From assembly GCA_003586115.2 (NCBI GenBank), contig QVOM02000119.1, positions 47,517,428-47,581,427 on the forward strand: a stretch of DNA of 64,000 nucleotides, read 5' to 3'. This DNA is from Salvator merianae (taxonomy: Eukaryota; Chordata; Lepidosauria; Squamata; Teiidae). The position numbers were made by a program, and so were the translations under genes. A model generated the notes under the pieces. It was given only the letters and a program-made list of their open reading frames with translations. It was not told where the DNA came from and did not search any database. The stretch's first letter is position 1. Each line of letters opens with the position of its first letter. This document shows, piece by piece, positions 1-14,100 of the stretch.

Positions 1-1876
1 TATTCTGCACTACTTAAATTCTTAGTACTTTTACTTTTAAAACACTACAGTTATTTATCTGGCCTATTTATATCCCATCTTACATTTCAGGATGGTTAAC
101 AACAGTGTGTACTACAATAGTATCTGAATATAAAATAATTAAGACAAAATATAACTCAACTTTTTTCTAAGTAATTACCTGAGTTTTTTTAATAAGGGCA
201 ATAGCTAGATCTCAATGAAATGGGATTCCAAAGTTAAGCTGCTGTCATCGGAAGACCTGTCTATATATTAAAATGCTAAGGGACACTGCTTCTTCCTCCA
301 GTGGTTCCTGAAATACAATCCACCCTCCTAAAATGTGGAATCTCATAGCTCAGGTTTGCCATAACACAATTTACAATTACGACCATGGATTTCTTAATGA
401 AGCCTGCAGCATGCTGGGACTTTCTTCCTGGTCCAGTAGTCATTTTCCAACTTGTCTTTTGGGAGGAAAGTGTTTGGCATGGCTCCTTTTTTGAAAAGCA
501 AATTCTGAGGATGGCTTATGTGTTTTGGTGACTGGGTTTGGTGAGTTTTGAATGGGTTTTAGTGGCTTTGCTAGCCTTTGAGGGCTTTAGAGTGTGGTGG
601 TGGGGATGTTGAGTGGATCGTTGGTGCATGCTTTTTTGGATGATTTTGGGTACTTTGGGATGGTTGTATGTGTGCTGTTTGCAAGTATTTTCTGCGCTAT
701 TTTTCATCTGTACAATTTTTGTTGGGCATATTTTTTTCTTTTGCTTCAAAGCATGTTAACAGCAAGGCAGAAGAAGCAAAGACAAAAAATCACCATGTCC
801 CTTGAGAACAAAATCAAACTCCTCAACACATTGAAAAAAGACAAAAGGTTCACTGCTGTGAGAAAAGTATTCAGTTTCAGGGAATCCACTATTAGAAAAA
901 AATTAAGATGCCATTCATACAAGTGTGACTATAATCCATGCATTCCTCTCTGTGTTTCTTCTTGTATTTGGAAATATAATAATGGTTCAAGTTTTTCTTG
1001 CTTTTAATGACTTCCTGTACTGCACTTCTAAGTCACACTCTTGGACTTGACAGTGCCCGTTTTTGAAGATAAGCATTCTAAATGAGCCTCCGTTATTGTG
1101 GTTATAAATAGTCTCCATGCATTTTGGAGTGATTGCACTCTCTTAACTTTCCTTTTCAAATTCGTTTTTACTAGTTTTCTCATTCTGAGGAAATTTCCTT
1201 TATGAAAGTTTAAGGTCTGATAGATTTTATTCGCATCTTGATGTCTATAGATATGCTGAATGTTATCACATTGTGGACATTGGTCTCAAGTGGATCAACC
1301 ACAGTAACGTCTTGTACCATCTTGTAATTATAGTTTAATTATAAATGGGCCTATTTCAAGGAGATCCATTTACTAGTTTATATCACTAGGTAATATCTGG
1401 ACAAATTTATCAAGCATTAGAGGATGGCACATGAAGGAGGCTTTCCTGCTATTACGTATGTTTGAAAAGGAATTCCAGTGAATCAAGACACTGACTCAAG
1501 TCTTTTGTTCCTTTCAGATATTTTTTGGCTCGCAACAATTCTGATAAAGAAGAGGAAAGGAACATAGAATCACAGAAGAGCCATCTAAAGCCAGCAAATC
1601 TAACAACCTTCTACAGGGAAGAATCCACATTAAAAGTCCCACCGGTGTTTGAACACCTTAAGCAAAGGAAGGACCATCACTTGTGGATGTGTTTATCAAT
1701 GACTTACTAAGACTCAACAATAATAACGGTAACAAGATCAATGAACAGGTCTTCCACTCATACCAGCCACTGTTATATCAGCAATGAAATGCAGTTAATA
1801 AAGAATTACTGAGACAGGAGCAAAAAATTTTAAAAAACAGGTCACGAAGAAAATCATTCAATTCATCGTAGTTTAC
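1..1876 (-). other. Intron downstream of w32 (incomplete)
   Basis: No exon with a usable 1-nt phase start was found here. Contents are AT-rich unique sequence, a pyrimidine/purine-skewed GT-rich tract at about 510-760, and a transposase-like trace (separate entry). The next CFAP54 exon is expected below position 1. Confidence 0.6.
745..905 (+). mobile_element. Pogo/Tigger-like transposase N-terminal trace
   Basis: Plus-strand frame reads ITMSLENKIKLLNTLKKDKR and then VFSFRESTIRKK, the pattern of a CENP-B/pogo-type helix-turn-helix at the N-terminus of Tigger transposases. Nothing downstream resembles the DDE catalytic domain, so this would be a relic. It could also be chance. Confidence 0.35.
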
Positions 1877-2107
1877 CTGTTTAAACGCTGTAAAGAGTTT
1901 ATGTCTATTTCATAAAACTCTTCTACCCGTTTTCTAAACAAATTGAAGTGGGCAACTGCTAAATAAATATTCAGCTGCGATCTCCAGGGCATCTCTTCAA
2001 CATAAATACGACGGAATCGTCTTCGTTTTAAAAAGACATTAGAAGTTAAATTCAGTTTGTGCAGCAGCCTTAGAAAAGCTGCTCTGCGTGATTCATCCTT
2101 CCCTTTC
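1877..2107 (-). CDS. CFAP54: CFAP54 exon w32 (residues 1354-1430, split 1431)
   Basis: 231 nt; 1 nt completes Arg and 2 nt are left, so a further exon starting with 1 nt is required downstream, presumably below position 1. Acceptor TTTTGTTCAG, donor GTAAAC. It reads KGKDESRRAAFLRLLHKLNL, RRRFRRIYVEEMPWRSQLNI and ends INSLQRLN. A basic helical segment. Confidence 0.9.
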
Positions 2108-5100
2108 CTGAACAAAAAACATAATAAATATTTGAGTTACAGGCAAAAATCCTAAATTGTCCAAATAACATTGCTTTAAACCACACCAGTGATGTGAGTG
2201 AAAGAAAAACAGAAGTTGTAAAAACAACGTCATTTGTTCAGGGCAAGCCTATATTTGTTGTCTCAGAAGATAAGTCCAAAGGAGTTACCAAAGCTTACTG
2301 TTAAGATTAGCATGTTATGGGATCACAGTCCTCATAAAGGTTCCAATTTTACTTTGGTGCTAATATTTCTCAGTTTATCTGGTTTTAGAATGCTGAAAAT
2401 AAGAACGTTAAGAACATCAGACATATCTCACTGGACCAGCCCAATGACCCACCTAGTCCGGCAGTTTGCTTTTGCAGGGGCAAACCAGTTGTATAGGAAA
2501 ATCCACCAGCAGGACATGAGCACACCACCTGCTCTGCTTGCAGTTTCCTAGCAGTGGACCTTTGAAGGCATACCACCTCCAACTGGATCAACTAATTTGC
2601 CAACAGTATCAAAATATAATCTGAAAACATGACTAAATCCATCATACAAGTCTGTTTACAAAATAAAATCCAGAGAACTCCTTTTCATGCCCTTTGCTCA
2701 TTAAGAAGAATCCAAAAACAGAAGAACAAAAGTTACATTGGAATCAAGAGACCAATCAAAACTGTGTAGTTTTGAGTCTTAGAGGCATGGCCGTAAGTCA
2801 CTGTTATTTTTCCTGACAATGGTAGAAAGGAAAAATTGGTTTGTCCTATAGTATTCGTGTAATGGATATATGAACAGCTAGGAAACTTCTCTAGGGAAAA
2901 GATGAGCCTACATCTGTATTTCCGCTCCCAGCCTTCTTGGAGCGTGGGAGTGGGAATGAACAATACGTTGCAATGTGTGATAAAGTTAGTATGCACTCAC
3001 ACACATTTTAGGGGCTGTTGGAACTTCACCAACCCCTGGGCTGGCAGGAGCCAGGGAAAATGTAATTGTTTTATTTCAGTATTTTATGGTAGAGAGGAAG
3101 CTGATACTCAAGCACAATAACGGGCAAAACAAAAAATCTCAGTCTTCCCCCTATTGCCCCAACTCTGAACTGAGCAGAACTAATGGTTTATTTTGCCCCT
3201 CAGCAATCTCCACCTGTAGACTATCAGAAATCAATTTCTTGCTGTGACGCCTAAGCAAAAGCTCCTGCTGTAATTTCCTACCAGGAACCTGCAAAGTCTC
3301 CTGAAATATAGTTGCTGCTGCTGCTGCTGCTGCTGTGCTAGATACCATTCAGATGGGATTAACTCCAGATGATTACATGATAGGAACAGATCCATTTATT
3401 TATTTTTTAAATTTATTTTCTTTGAATTTTTATCCCACCCAATACCCAAAGATCTCAGGGGGGGTTACAATAATAAAAAAAAACCATAAAGGCACGCAAT
3501 AAAGCAGAAGCCTGAAAGTAGGGAGGGAAAGCTGATCCGCTCGCCAAAGGCAAGGGTAAATAGGTGCGCCTTTACTGCTCTCCTAAAGATGTAAAGTGAA
3601 GAAGATTGACACACCTCAGGGGGAAGAGTGTTCCACAGTCTGGAGGCCACCACTGAAAAGACCCTATCCCACATGCCTAGCCCTATAGCTATTAAAGGTG
3701 GTGATACATCAGGAGGGCCTCATATGCAGATCTTAAGGCACAGACAGGTCGATATGAGAGAAGACAATCCTTTAGGAATTTGGGGCCCAAGCTATTTAGG
3801 GCCTTATAGGTTAAGGTTAACACCTTAAATTGGGCTCAGTAGCGAATTGGCAGCCAGTGCAGCTCTTTTAAGACCAGCATGATATGCATCTGACTAGCCA
3901 TTCTAGTCAGCAGTCTTGCTGCTGCATTCTGCACCAGTTGCAGCTTCCGAACCATCCATGTATTTTAAAAAAACAGAACTAGTTTGCAATGACCTTTTGG
4001 GGAGATGGAATACTGAAAACTGAATTTACAACCATGCTTTCCAGGCAGCTGCTCTATCACTAAATTAGGGCCACCCCCTCTGAATGATCAGAAGTCTCAA
4101 ACTCTGCTTCAAGTCCTATCTCTGTTTCTATTTTCAATCATTCTTGCACACATTCTTAGTGAAAGGAGATAAAATAATGGTAGCCAGGCACATGGTGCTG
4201 ATGTGGATGTTGACTGCTTGGATAAAACCCCTTGTTCTGATTTGGAGAGGAAATATTTCAGACAACTAAATTAAACCTTAGGAAACCTCTTCATCATTAA
4301 TAAATTTTAAAGATCCTTTTCTAATTTAAGGTCACACATCCAAAAACAAATTAGAAATATAATTGAAATTCAGTTAAATCTTTATCACATATAAAACAGC
4401 TGAATTACCTTTTGGCATCAGATTTTCCTTTGCCATATTTGAAAACTTTAGTGTGTACTTTTTTACTAATGACTTTTGCTTTTTGCTTGGGTGGCGACGG
4501 CTCTGGTGTCTGCACAAAAATAGGATTTTCTTTGTTACAACAGTTGTTCAGATCTTAGTACATTAATAAAATGATTACATTTAGTCACAGTAAGGAACAG
4601 AAGAAAAGAGGAAAAATCATTCTGACCTATTTGTATTTTTAAAATTTTTACTTGACAATCCCAGCCTCTATATTGTAACCTTACAACCTCTAGACTCACA
4701 CTACAGATCTGTTATCCTTACCATTCTGCCAGGAATTTGTAGCAGGACTGGAGGCAGATGTGTTTATAGTACACAGAAGAGCTATGGACAAAGGTTTGTG
4801 ACATTGTACAGGAGGTAGCAAGAAAAAATACTCCCAAGAAAAGGAAGAGCAAGAACGGCTATCTGATGAGGCTTTACAAATAACTAAGGAAAGGAAGAGG
4901 CAAGGGAGAAAGGCAAAGATATACCGAACTGAATGCAGATTTCCAGAGAAAGGCAAGGAAAGATAAGAAGATCTTCTCAAATGAGCAGTGCAAAGAAATT
5001 GAAGAAAATAATAGACTGGGAAAGACAATAGATTTTTTTTAAAAAAAAATGGAGATACCAAAAGACAAAAATGTTATGGACCTAACAGAAGCAGAAGTGA

Positions 5101-8100
5101 TAAAGAGGAGGTGGGTATTTAAAATCCTAAAAGGTTACGTTGGTGAAGTACTGCTTCCAATATACCAGCAAATTTAGAAAACTCAACAGTGGCCACAGGT
5201 TTGGAAAATATCACTTTACATCCCAGTCCCAAAAATGAGCAATGACAAGGAATGTTCAAACTACTAAACACTTGCACTGATTTCACATACTAGCAAGATA
5301 ATGTTCAAGATCCTGCAAGCTACACTTCAGCAACATGTGAACCAAGAGCTGCCAGAAGGACAACCTAGTTTTCAAAGAGGCAAAGTTGCTAGAGTTCAAA
5401 TTGTCAATATTTGGTTTATGAAGAAAGCAGAGGAGTTCAAAAAAGCATCTACCTCTGCTTCACTGACTATGCTGAAGTATTTGACTGTGTGGCTCCTGAG
5501 GAATCTGTGTGTGGATCAAGAAGCAACAGTTAGAACTAAACGTGGAAAAACTGAATGGTTCCACATTGAGAGAGGAATGCAACAAGGCTGAATATTATTG
5601 CTTGATTTTTTTATCCTATATGCTTACTACATCATGCAAAATGCCAGGCTGAATGAGTCAAAAGTTGGAATTAAGATTGCCAGGAGAAATATCAATAGCC
5701 TGACCTACACAGATGATCCTACTCTGATGGCAGAAAGTGAAGCAGAACTAAGGAATATTTTGATGAGGGTGAAAGAAGAGTGCACAAACTGGCTTGAAGC
5801 TCAACATTTTAAAAAAAGCTAAGATCATGGTATCAAGCCTCTTCACTTCTTGGCAAACAGAGGAAGAAGAAATGGAAGCAGTGACAGATTTTACTTTCTT
5901 AGGCTCAAAATCACTACAAATGTTGCCTGCAGCCTCAAAATTAAAAGACGCATGCTTCTTAGGAGGAAGACTATAGCAAACACGGACAGCATTTTAAAAA
6001 GCAGAAACACCACCCTCCCAGCAAGGATCTATATAGTTCAAGCTATGATCTTCTCAGTAATAACAAATGGCTGTGAGAGTTGGACCACAAGGAAGTTGAA
6101 AGCAGCAAACAGCTAGGGAACAAAAAAAATGGGATAGTTCTGATCACAAGTCCTGATTCACCACATATGCCTAACACTGACAACTTACAAATCACATTTA
6201 CTATTAAATATTATCAAAAGATCTGGCATTGCATTTATTAGAATTTAATCATATGTTTCATCCAGACTTTTTGTATATAAATACTACATAAATGTGGCCA
6301 TTTGCAAACTTATTGTCTATTTCCACTGCAAATCAAATCCAAGATTTTTCATAAATCTGACATCAGCGAAGAAGAGAAACAGGAATCCACCCCGTCCAAG
6401 CTCCATTCAAGCCAAGGTTACTGTGGTACTACAGTGAAACTTGTGACAGGTAAATGAGTGGTACAGAAAAATTGATAGCAGCACTGGTCAACCAGGGCTC
6501 ACACAGGCTACCAGCCTCATCCATTAGATTATTGCTGCTGCCATTACCAGTTTAACTATCATAAATATTTCACATTCCTATTAACATTCTCTTCAAAAGC
6601 CTTAAATAGCATATAACATCATAGCTTATGTTGCATTCAAATCCATTAAAATTATACCACACAAAGATTTTCCTTCTCATCAGTAGCCATTGCCTTCAAC
6701 AGTACAAATTTCTGAACAACTGATTAATAGATTTTTATTGATCAGCTCATTCCCAAATTTATGTGAACAGATTATGTTAAAACTTACTTTGGGAGATTCC
6801 AGTGCTGAAGTCTTCTTTGCACCTGGAGATGCACTAGACTTCCTTTTTTTTGAAGACCGCTTGATACCAAGAACAAATCTATTGCGCCTACCAAGGAAGA
6901 AAATAAAAATAATTTAACAGTTTTATTGAAAACAACAATTTTCACCGTTTATCATGGGAAGTCATTTTATCACTACCTTACACCTCACTGCCTATTTCCA
7001 CAACTCAGACAGGTACATTAAATAGTATACAGCTTCAAGAACTACAAATGTCCAAAAGCACCACATTTGGGGCACAACTTGTAAAGTACTAGCTTTAAAG
7101 GTTGAAAAGATAGAGGGGGATCAAAGGATGAAATTTAAGAACAGAAGGCCTCCTATCTTCAGTGAAGTCTCTGAAGCTTGACTTACCTTTATTTTTTTCC
7201 TTAATTATAGGCTGCTTCGTATTAATTTTCTTTTTTTTTTCCTTTTAATTTTCATTTTACAATTTACTTCGTGTAAACTACTTTCAGTCCATTCCAAACT
7301 CTGGATCCACGGGATTTGGGGTGATTGAGGATTGAACAATAGGGATCTGTGACTGCAGAGTCACCAGTGCTGCATCTGATTCAGAGACCTTCTTTGGAAA
7401 GAAACCCGCAAGCTACAGCTCTGTTGCTTTTTATCTACCACTAGCAGCTGTTTGCTGCCAACATTAGCTGAAGCAAACAGAGCGGAAACAGAGGGACCCA
7501 GAGAACTTGAGAATATTGCCATGTCCAAAGCATGTTCAGACTGCAGGTGCCATGGAGGACAGCCAAGAAAAAATGTATTACTACTACCACCTTCATACTG
7601 GAGCACAGCAGTAACTTCTACTGAAAAGGGCTACCACCCTTATAAACCTCTAATATTAAGCTGTAAAAAAAAGTTTAAAAAACATTTGGAGCTCTTTATT
7701 ACATGTATTTACTGTCAAATCAATTAATACAATGCTAATTGCAAATAAAAGTATCTATGCAACCACAATGATTCACATGTATTACAATAGAGATAGCATT
7801 TTGCTACAGCTACAGTTTCTGTTTATAGATCACATGTCCTATGAAATATTTTCAATGAAAATGTCTGAAGAAGAAAAGAGTAATTATTTTCTCTGAAGTG
7901 TTTTAAAACTTACTTTTTAAGATAGTCCTGTATTTCTTCAGCCCACTCTATTATCCGGGTAAATTTCTCTTCATTTATGGCCTTGTACACAACTTTAACA
8001 AAATACTCAAGGAAGCGAGGACTCTTCTTGAATTTCAGTACTGTGCAAATATAAAACAGTTATTCAAAGGTAAATTTTTGCCTTTTAAGGTTACTTCTTA

Positions 8101-11100
8101 GCTACAAGACATGTTCAATTATATTAAAATTAAATTACATTAAAAAGAAGGTATCTAAAATGTATTTCTTTAAGGCCTAACGAGGCATAACAGATGTAGC
8201 TCAGAAGGACTACAGTGAACGACTAAGAGACTACGGGAAGCATCTATTCACAGACTGGTGAGCATGGCCCTGGAAGAATAAGGCAGCAGTGGCAGCTGTG
8301 GCATGTTTCAACCTTTCCCAGCCACGACTGCTTTCTATGTGGGAGGGGCACAGTTACTGCACACGCACGCACAACAAAGAAGCGAACATAGATAGGCAAC
8401 TGGATTACATGTGTATAGATAATTCCTTGTTCTCCAAAGCTGCTAAGAGCACCTAATCAATGTACAGTGATCTTTCATCATTTGCAACGATTCCCTTTCT
8501 CACAAATGCTGAGAACAAGAGAACTGAACAGTTTCAAAAATCAAAACAGAAAAAAAAAAATCCTTGGGAAAAAATATGAGAAAGTTCCAGTTCCCAGCAT
8601 GAACCTGCAAAGCATGTGGTTATTAAGACTGGAAACAATGGGTGGCAGAATCATAGCAACATTACATGACAGGACAACCATATTTTTCAGAGCTAGACTG
8701 CCATAAATTAAGACATATAAAACCAGTTTTATTTATTTTGGGGAATTTTCACAAATAGACTATTCAACAAAAATAAACATAGGTACTTACTATGAATCAT
8801 CTTCCTTCTCTAGCAATGGATAGTGTGTTTTTAAAATTCTTACCTTCTCGATAAGCTGACTTTGTTTGCCAGTTAGCAACTACAGGATACAAGAGCAAAA
8901 CATCCTCTTCCCCTGAAAGTTCCTGACCTAGATAACAAATGAAAAAAAAATCAGCAGTGACAAGTAACAATGCAAGAGATGATACAAGGCACAATCCCTG
9001 AAACTTTAAGTAGTTTTAAGTGCCAGCAACATTTAATAGTGCACAAATTAACAATAGTGTTTGTACAAACCTGAGAAGTCATTCCCTGTATGTCCTTATT
9101 CTTGTAGACTAAGTAGAAACGAATGAACTCCAAATATATTTTTCTAATTTAGCATTAGACTGATTAGAAACTACCTTATTATGCATGTTGTGTAATAACT
9201 ACCTTATTACACATGTTCCATATTTTGCATTTGTAAATATATCCCATTTGTAGTTTTCACATATCATATCTTTAAGTATTCTTGGTACTAAGTCCCTATT
9301 AATATATGAAGTACAAGATTAACTAATTATTGATTAGTATAAAGATTAGGAAAACAAATGGATTCAGATCACGTCAATTTGACTGTGTGAACCTGCAGAG
9401 CAACTAGAGAGGCTCTTTGCAATCTACCTCATCATCACGCTGGCCCAGTGATTTGGACAGTTTTTAGCTTGCTGAACTGGCTCATGTCAGTTTGGTAGGC
9501 TCTGAACTGTCAACCCAGGCAAAAAGCAGATTGGCATGTTTGGAGTAGACTGTGCCAAACTGTTCAGTCACTCCTGAATTCAGAATGTAGCCAAAACAAG
9601 ACAAAGCAATGCAAAGCAAAACCAGCATTATGTCTAATAGAGATGGAATTGTGGGCATGGGCATCCTAAAATAAAACACAATTAAAGTACTAAAACTATA
9701 TGTATTATGTACAACAGACTGAAATTGCTTCTTATAAAAACATGCAGAAAGTGTCTAAGCAGACCTGAACGTTTTTGGAATTTTACTAATCTGTCTAAAT
9801 ATCATTCTTATTGTATCACTCTAAAAAAAAGTTACAATTGTTAATTAAAATATTGTCTGGTAAATACCAAAGATAAGTAAACAGGATCAAGCCTGCAAAA
9901 TGACAGATTTCATATCCAAAGCCCATGCTGACAGTGAATTAAATCAGAACTAAGCTAGATGTTGATATTGTATTAAGTTTTATTTTATATACAGAAAAGA
10001 AAGGAAAACATCTGCAGTCCATATCTGACATTTCTAAAGCAGTGAGCTTTGTATATAAATGACATATGGTTTAAAATATAAAGGCATTTAAAACCTACCT
10101 GGTTTTATTAGTCTGAGCAGATTGGCTTCCAGAGCTTCTAAGTTCTCATTTACTTTTACAGCTGCAGCTATTTGTGCCTTCAGACTTTTAGAAGGAATCT
10201 GTGATAATTAATTAAATGCCCTTTTTAAAAAACATATATAACATGTGATTTTTTGAAACGCCAGGAAAAGTAAGATATCAAAAATCCCATATAATTACAA
10301 AGAAAAGACAGCTATTGATCAATGCATATATTTAAATAGCAGGTCCAGAGAAACTGTGAGAGCAGATAGATATGAATGCTCTTGTGAGCAGTAAATTTAA
10401 TTAATTTGCCACACATACTCCCCTGATTATGGATAATACAGCTTTTACTCATTTTTAAAAAACAAATTATATTGCCATTGGCTGAAAGTCGAGGAGGCTG
10501 AAGGAGACTACAGGACCTCCCACATCCACCCTGACACCAACCTGCACCATCAGGCTCCTTCCTCAACTGCCACCGAAGCTGCAAGAGAGGAAGAATGAAT
10601 GGGATTACAGCACCCTCCCATCTAGCCAACCCAAAGGTCTACCTGCTCCTTTCTTCAAATCTCCCTTTCCCCTTGTGTCAAGTCTTTTACATTGTAAACC
10701 TAAGTTAAGGACTTAACTAACAGGTTTTATAAGCCATTTTGGGAGTCTTTTATAGTTTTCTGGGCAGTAAGTGAAGTACAAATACATGATGTAAATCTGC
10801 GCTAACTTCTGTTGTGCTCCCAATCTGTTGTGACCTAGACAACACGCTACTGAAAACAATCAAGTATTGCAAACTATAAGCCTTATCCCAATGTAATGAT
10901 TAAAATCCATACACATGGTTTCAAGAAAGATTTTCAAAATATCAGATGGAAAAAGTATTATTTCTAATTGGCATATCAAGACATAAGGAAGATGCAAACC
11001 ATGGACTTAAAGTGAACTGCAGTGTAATAAAAGTAGTTAGAAACAATGTCTCTAAAATCTAAATAACATAAATCTCCTAGATACTGATAAGGGGAAGGGC

Positions 11101-14100
11101 AAGAGTACTACAAGCTTAGCGCCCTTCTCTCTGTGTATTAAGAGAAGTGCTACACTTGTTGCACTCCACCTGAAGTCATGGCGTGCTGACTGCATGCTGC
11201 CCACTGATACTAGTATGTAGCTGGAAAACTTTGTCACCAGCTGCGAAGTGACAGCTAGGGGCGGTCATCAATTGGTTCAATGACTTGCACAGGCCACCAA
11301 GGAGACAGGCTGGTAACCGTGAGCAGCCGCAGAGATGCAAGAGTAGGCTACAAATTGTGAGAAGCTCTTTATACTGTTCAGACATTCAAGGTTTCACAGA
11401 GGGCTTATGATAGGATGGTAGCTAGATGAGTGCACATCCATGAAGATACCACACACTTATCCAGCACACCCACTGTATGGTATTCACAGTAACATAAAGG
11501 GTCTGTGTGGGTCCTGCCTCAAAAAGAAGATGACGGTACTCAGCTACTTCTTAAGCTGTGATAAAGCACTTTTATGTCCCTGTGCTAAGTGAGGAAGATG
11601 GAGTTGTAGAACATGAACAGCTGCAATTGCTCAGTTCAGCTTTTTGCATTATAAATCACATAATAACATTTTAAAATATCACATACATTAATGACAACTG
11701 AATGTCAGTCTCATACAGTGGCTGTAGTGCTGTTCTGGGATCTGGGAGATCAGGATTCTAATCCTTGCTGTACTATCTAAACCTAATAGCAATATGTGGA
11801 CCAGTCAATACCTCTCAACCCTATCTCACAGGGTTGTTATGAGGATACAACAGAGAGGAATAAAATAACATTTGCTGTCTTTAGGTCTCTGGGAGAAGGC
11901 AGGATATAAATAGAAAAATAAACTTACAAGAAAGAGAATTATAGCTCATAGTTCATTATATTGTTAATTATTTAAACAGTAGTTACCATTAACTAATCAA
12001 CTTTTTGTAAAGTTAAACCCATAGAAGCCTTGGATTTGTAGTTTGCCTCTGACTACAAAAATTAGACACTCAAATTCATTAATAGGGATGTGTCCAGATT
12101 GATGCATTTCAATTTTTCAAGTGTATTTAATGAATCTCTTACTAACAAAAACACTAATATGATCATAGGCCATTTCTGCCCTTGCCTGAGTTATTCCAGA
12201 CCAAGATGGAACATTCTGGTGCATGATTGGTAACCCATTTCACTCTGGTATAGGTTGCTGGCGGGATTGGGTTGTGCCATCCCAGGCCCCACTGCAATTT
12301 CAGAGACTGGACCCTGCTCTCGAAACCAAGGCTCAGTCTTCAAAGGTCAGGAACTTCCAGTCCCAACTTTTGCAGTTTCCAGCCAGGCCTTTTTTGGTGC
12401 ATGCCAACTCCTGGCACCTCTTCTGGCAGAGCTTCCTGGTGCGCCACTGAATTGAGTTCCCCACTGTAATCCAGACCATGGGAGAGTGCTGTCTGCACAC
12501 CTTTCATAGTACAGAATACAAAGCCTGGTCCAAGGCAGATGAAGCATTAGGTGATCGGTGGCACTTCTGCTGGCCTGCACTAGTGTGCAGACAGCAGTGC
12601 CTTAGACTGGAACATGTTCTAGTCTAAGGCCAAATACAAAAATAGCCACAGTGTATAGAATTTAACATTAAAAAAAAATTAAAAGTAGTTACCTCTTCTT
12701 CTGGTGCTTCATCTCCTCCTTCTGCAGTTACAGCCATTTGAGATGCTGTCTGAGCAGAATCCAACAACCTTTTCCCATAGCTAATTATAACAATTGCTAA
12801 ATCATATTCTTTCCATGAACGCAGGACCTGTTGAATACAAGGCTTATATTCTTGTAAGCACTCACATGTTTTTCTATATAAAACAAAGAATCCTGATCTG
12901 TCTTAAAACTGAAGTTTAAATCCAAATGAACTTATGTACCTGTGCAAAGGGCCTTCAGCATGCATGTGAATGGGTTCCATTATAGCACAGCTTGAGGTAC
13001 TTCAAAATGTTCCAAATCCAAGATCATGACATATTTTGCAGCGCCATTTTTATTAGAAATCATTTTAGTATATCCATCTAATACTACTATTTTCCATGAA
13101 GATAGAGGTGAGAAACACAGATGACTGTGTTCCCTCTGAATTGGCAACAAGGGGCATTTTTGCACTATAAATATCTAGGTCTGGAAGATTCCCACATTCT
13201 AAACTCTGCTGCTGCATCTCAAACAGACCTCTTTCATTCTGTTCCCGAGGAAGACTTCAAACTGATTGGTGTTTGCTTTTATGCTTTCTTTTTTATTTTG
13301 GTTCTTATTTATTTCTCATTTACATAAAATTTTTGAACTTAATTTGGCCATATAGCCATTATTTGTTTCTTTCTCGAGGCCTTTGGCTTCAGATGGTAAA
13401 AAGGATTGTGCAATCCGTGGATGGAGATAAAGTTATGTACAGCAGTTTTCCTATCCTCAGATTTCATTTCAAAGTAGCCCAAAAGGCAAGAAGTGCAGGG
13501 ATTTTTTGCTTTAATATCTAAATTAATTTCTTAGCCAGAAGAAATGAACTTTTTTGCCATGTACACCATTTAAACATTCCCATTTCAAGATAACAATAGT
13601 TTCCACTGAATGAAGTAGTGATTCTAAATATACTACATATCATATCAAAGATCTCTAATTCTTACCAAAGTTTGCTGAATATGTTTCACAGAAAATTGTA
13701 GAAGAAATAGTACCTTTACTGTGAAAAAAGAAGAACAGGCTATCATGTGCTGAATGCTCTCATAGCATGCGGCAGGTCTTCTCTGCAATGTAAGAGAAGG
13801 AATTTCTTGAAGGACTGCAAGACACTTAATGATAATCTGAAATACAGAGATGAAAATCATATCAATACCTGGTGTACAAAACTATGCAACTATTTGCTTT
13901 AACCCTTGGAAAGTTTCATACTAGGTAATTAGTATTATGTTTGCTCTTATTTGGGAAAGGCTGTAGCCCAGTGGCAATGCAATCAACCTGGAAAATAGAG
14001 GGTTGTGGTTTGACCCCAGCCTCTCTCTCCAGAAGTAGGCAATGACAAACCACTTCTGTATCTCTGCTAATAAAACTGCATAGAGGTACCCATGCAGTCA

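Larger units (their letters stand above)
10199..12692 (-). other. Intron w26-w27
   Basis: 2.5 kb. Holds a SINE (11722-11935) and an inverted-repeat element (12168-12647), each listed separately. The stretch 10480-11400 is GC-richer than its surroundings but shows no domain in any frame. Confidence 0.6.

Noticed and set aside
180..312. Minus-strand AG...GT interval reading EPLEEEAVSLSILIYRQ with a strong-looking TATTTCAG acceptor
   Set aside because: Its open frame is phase 0, but w32 requires a 1-nt start, and that frame meets a stop early. No link to CFAP54.
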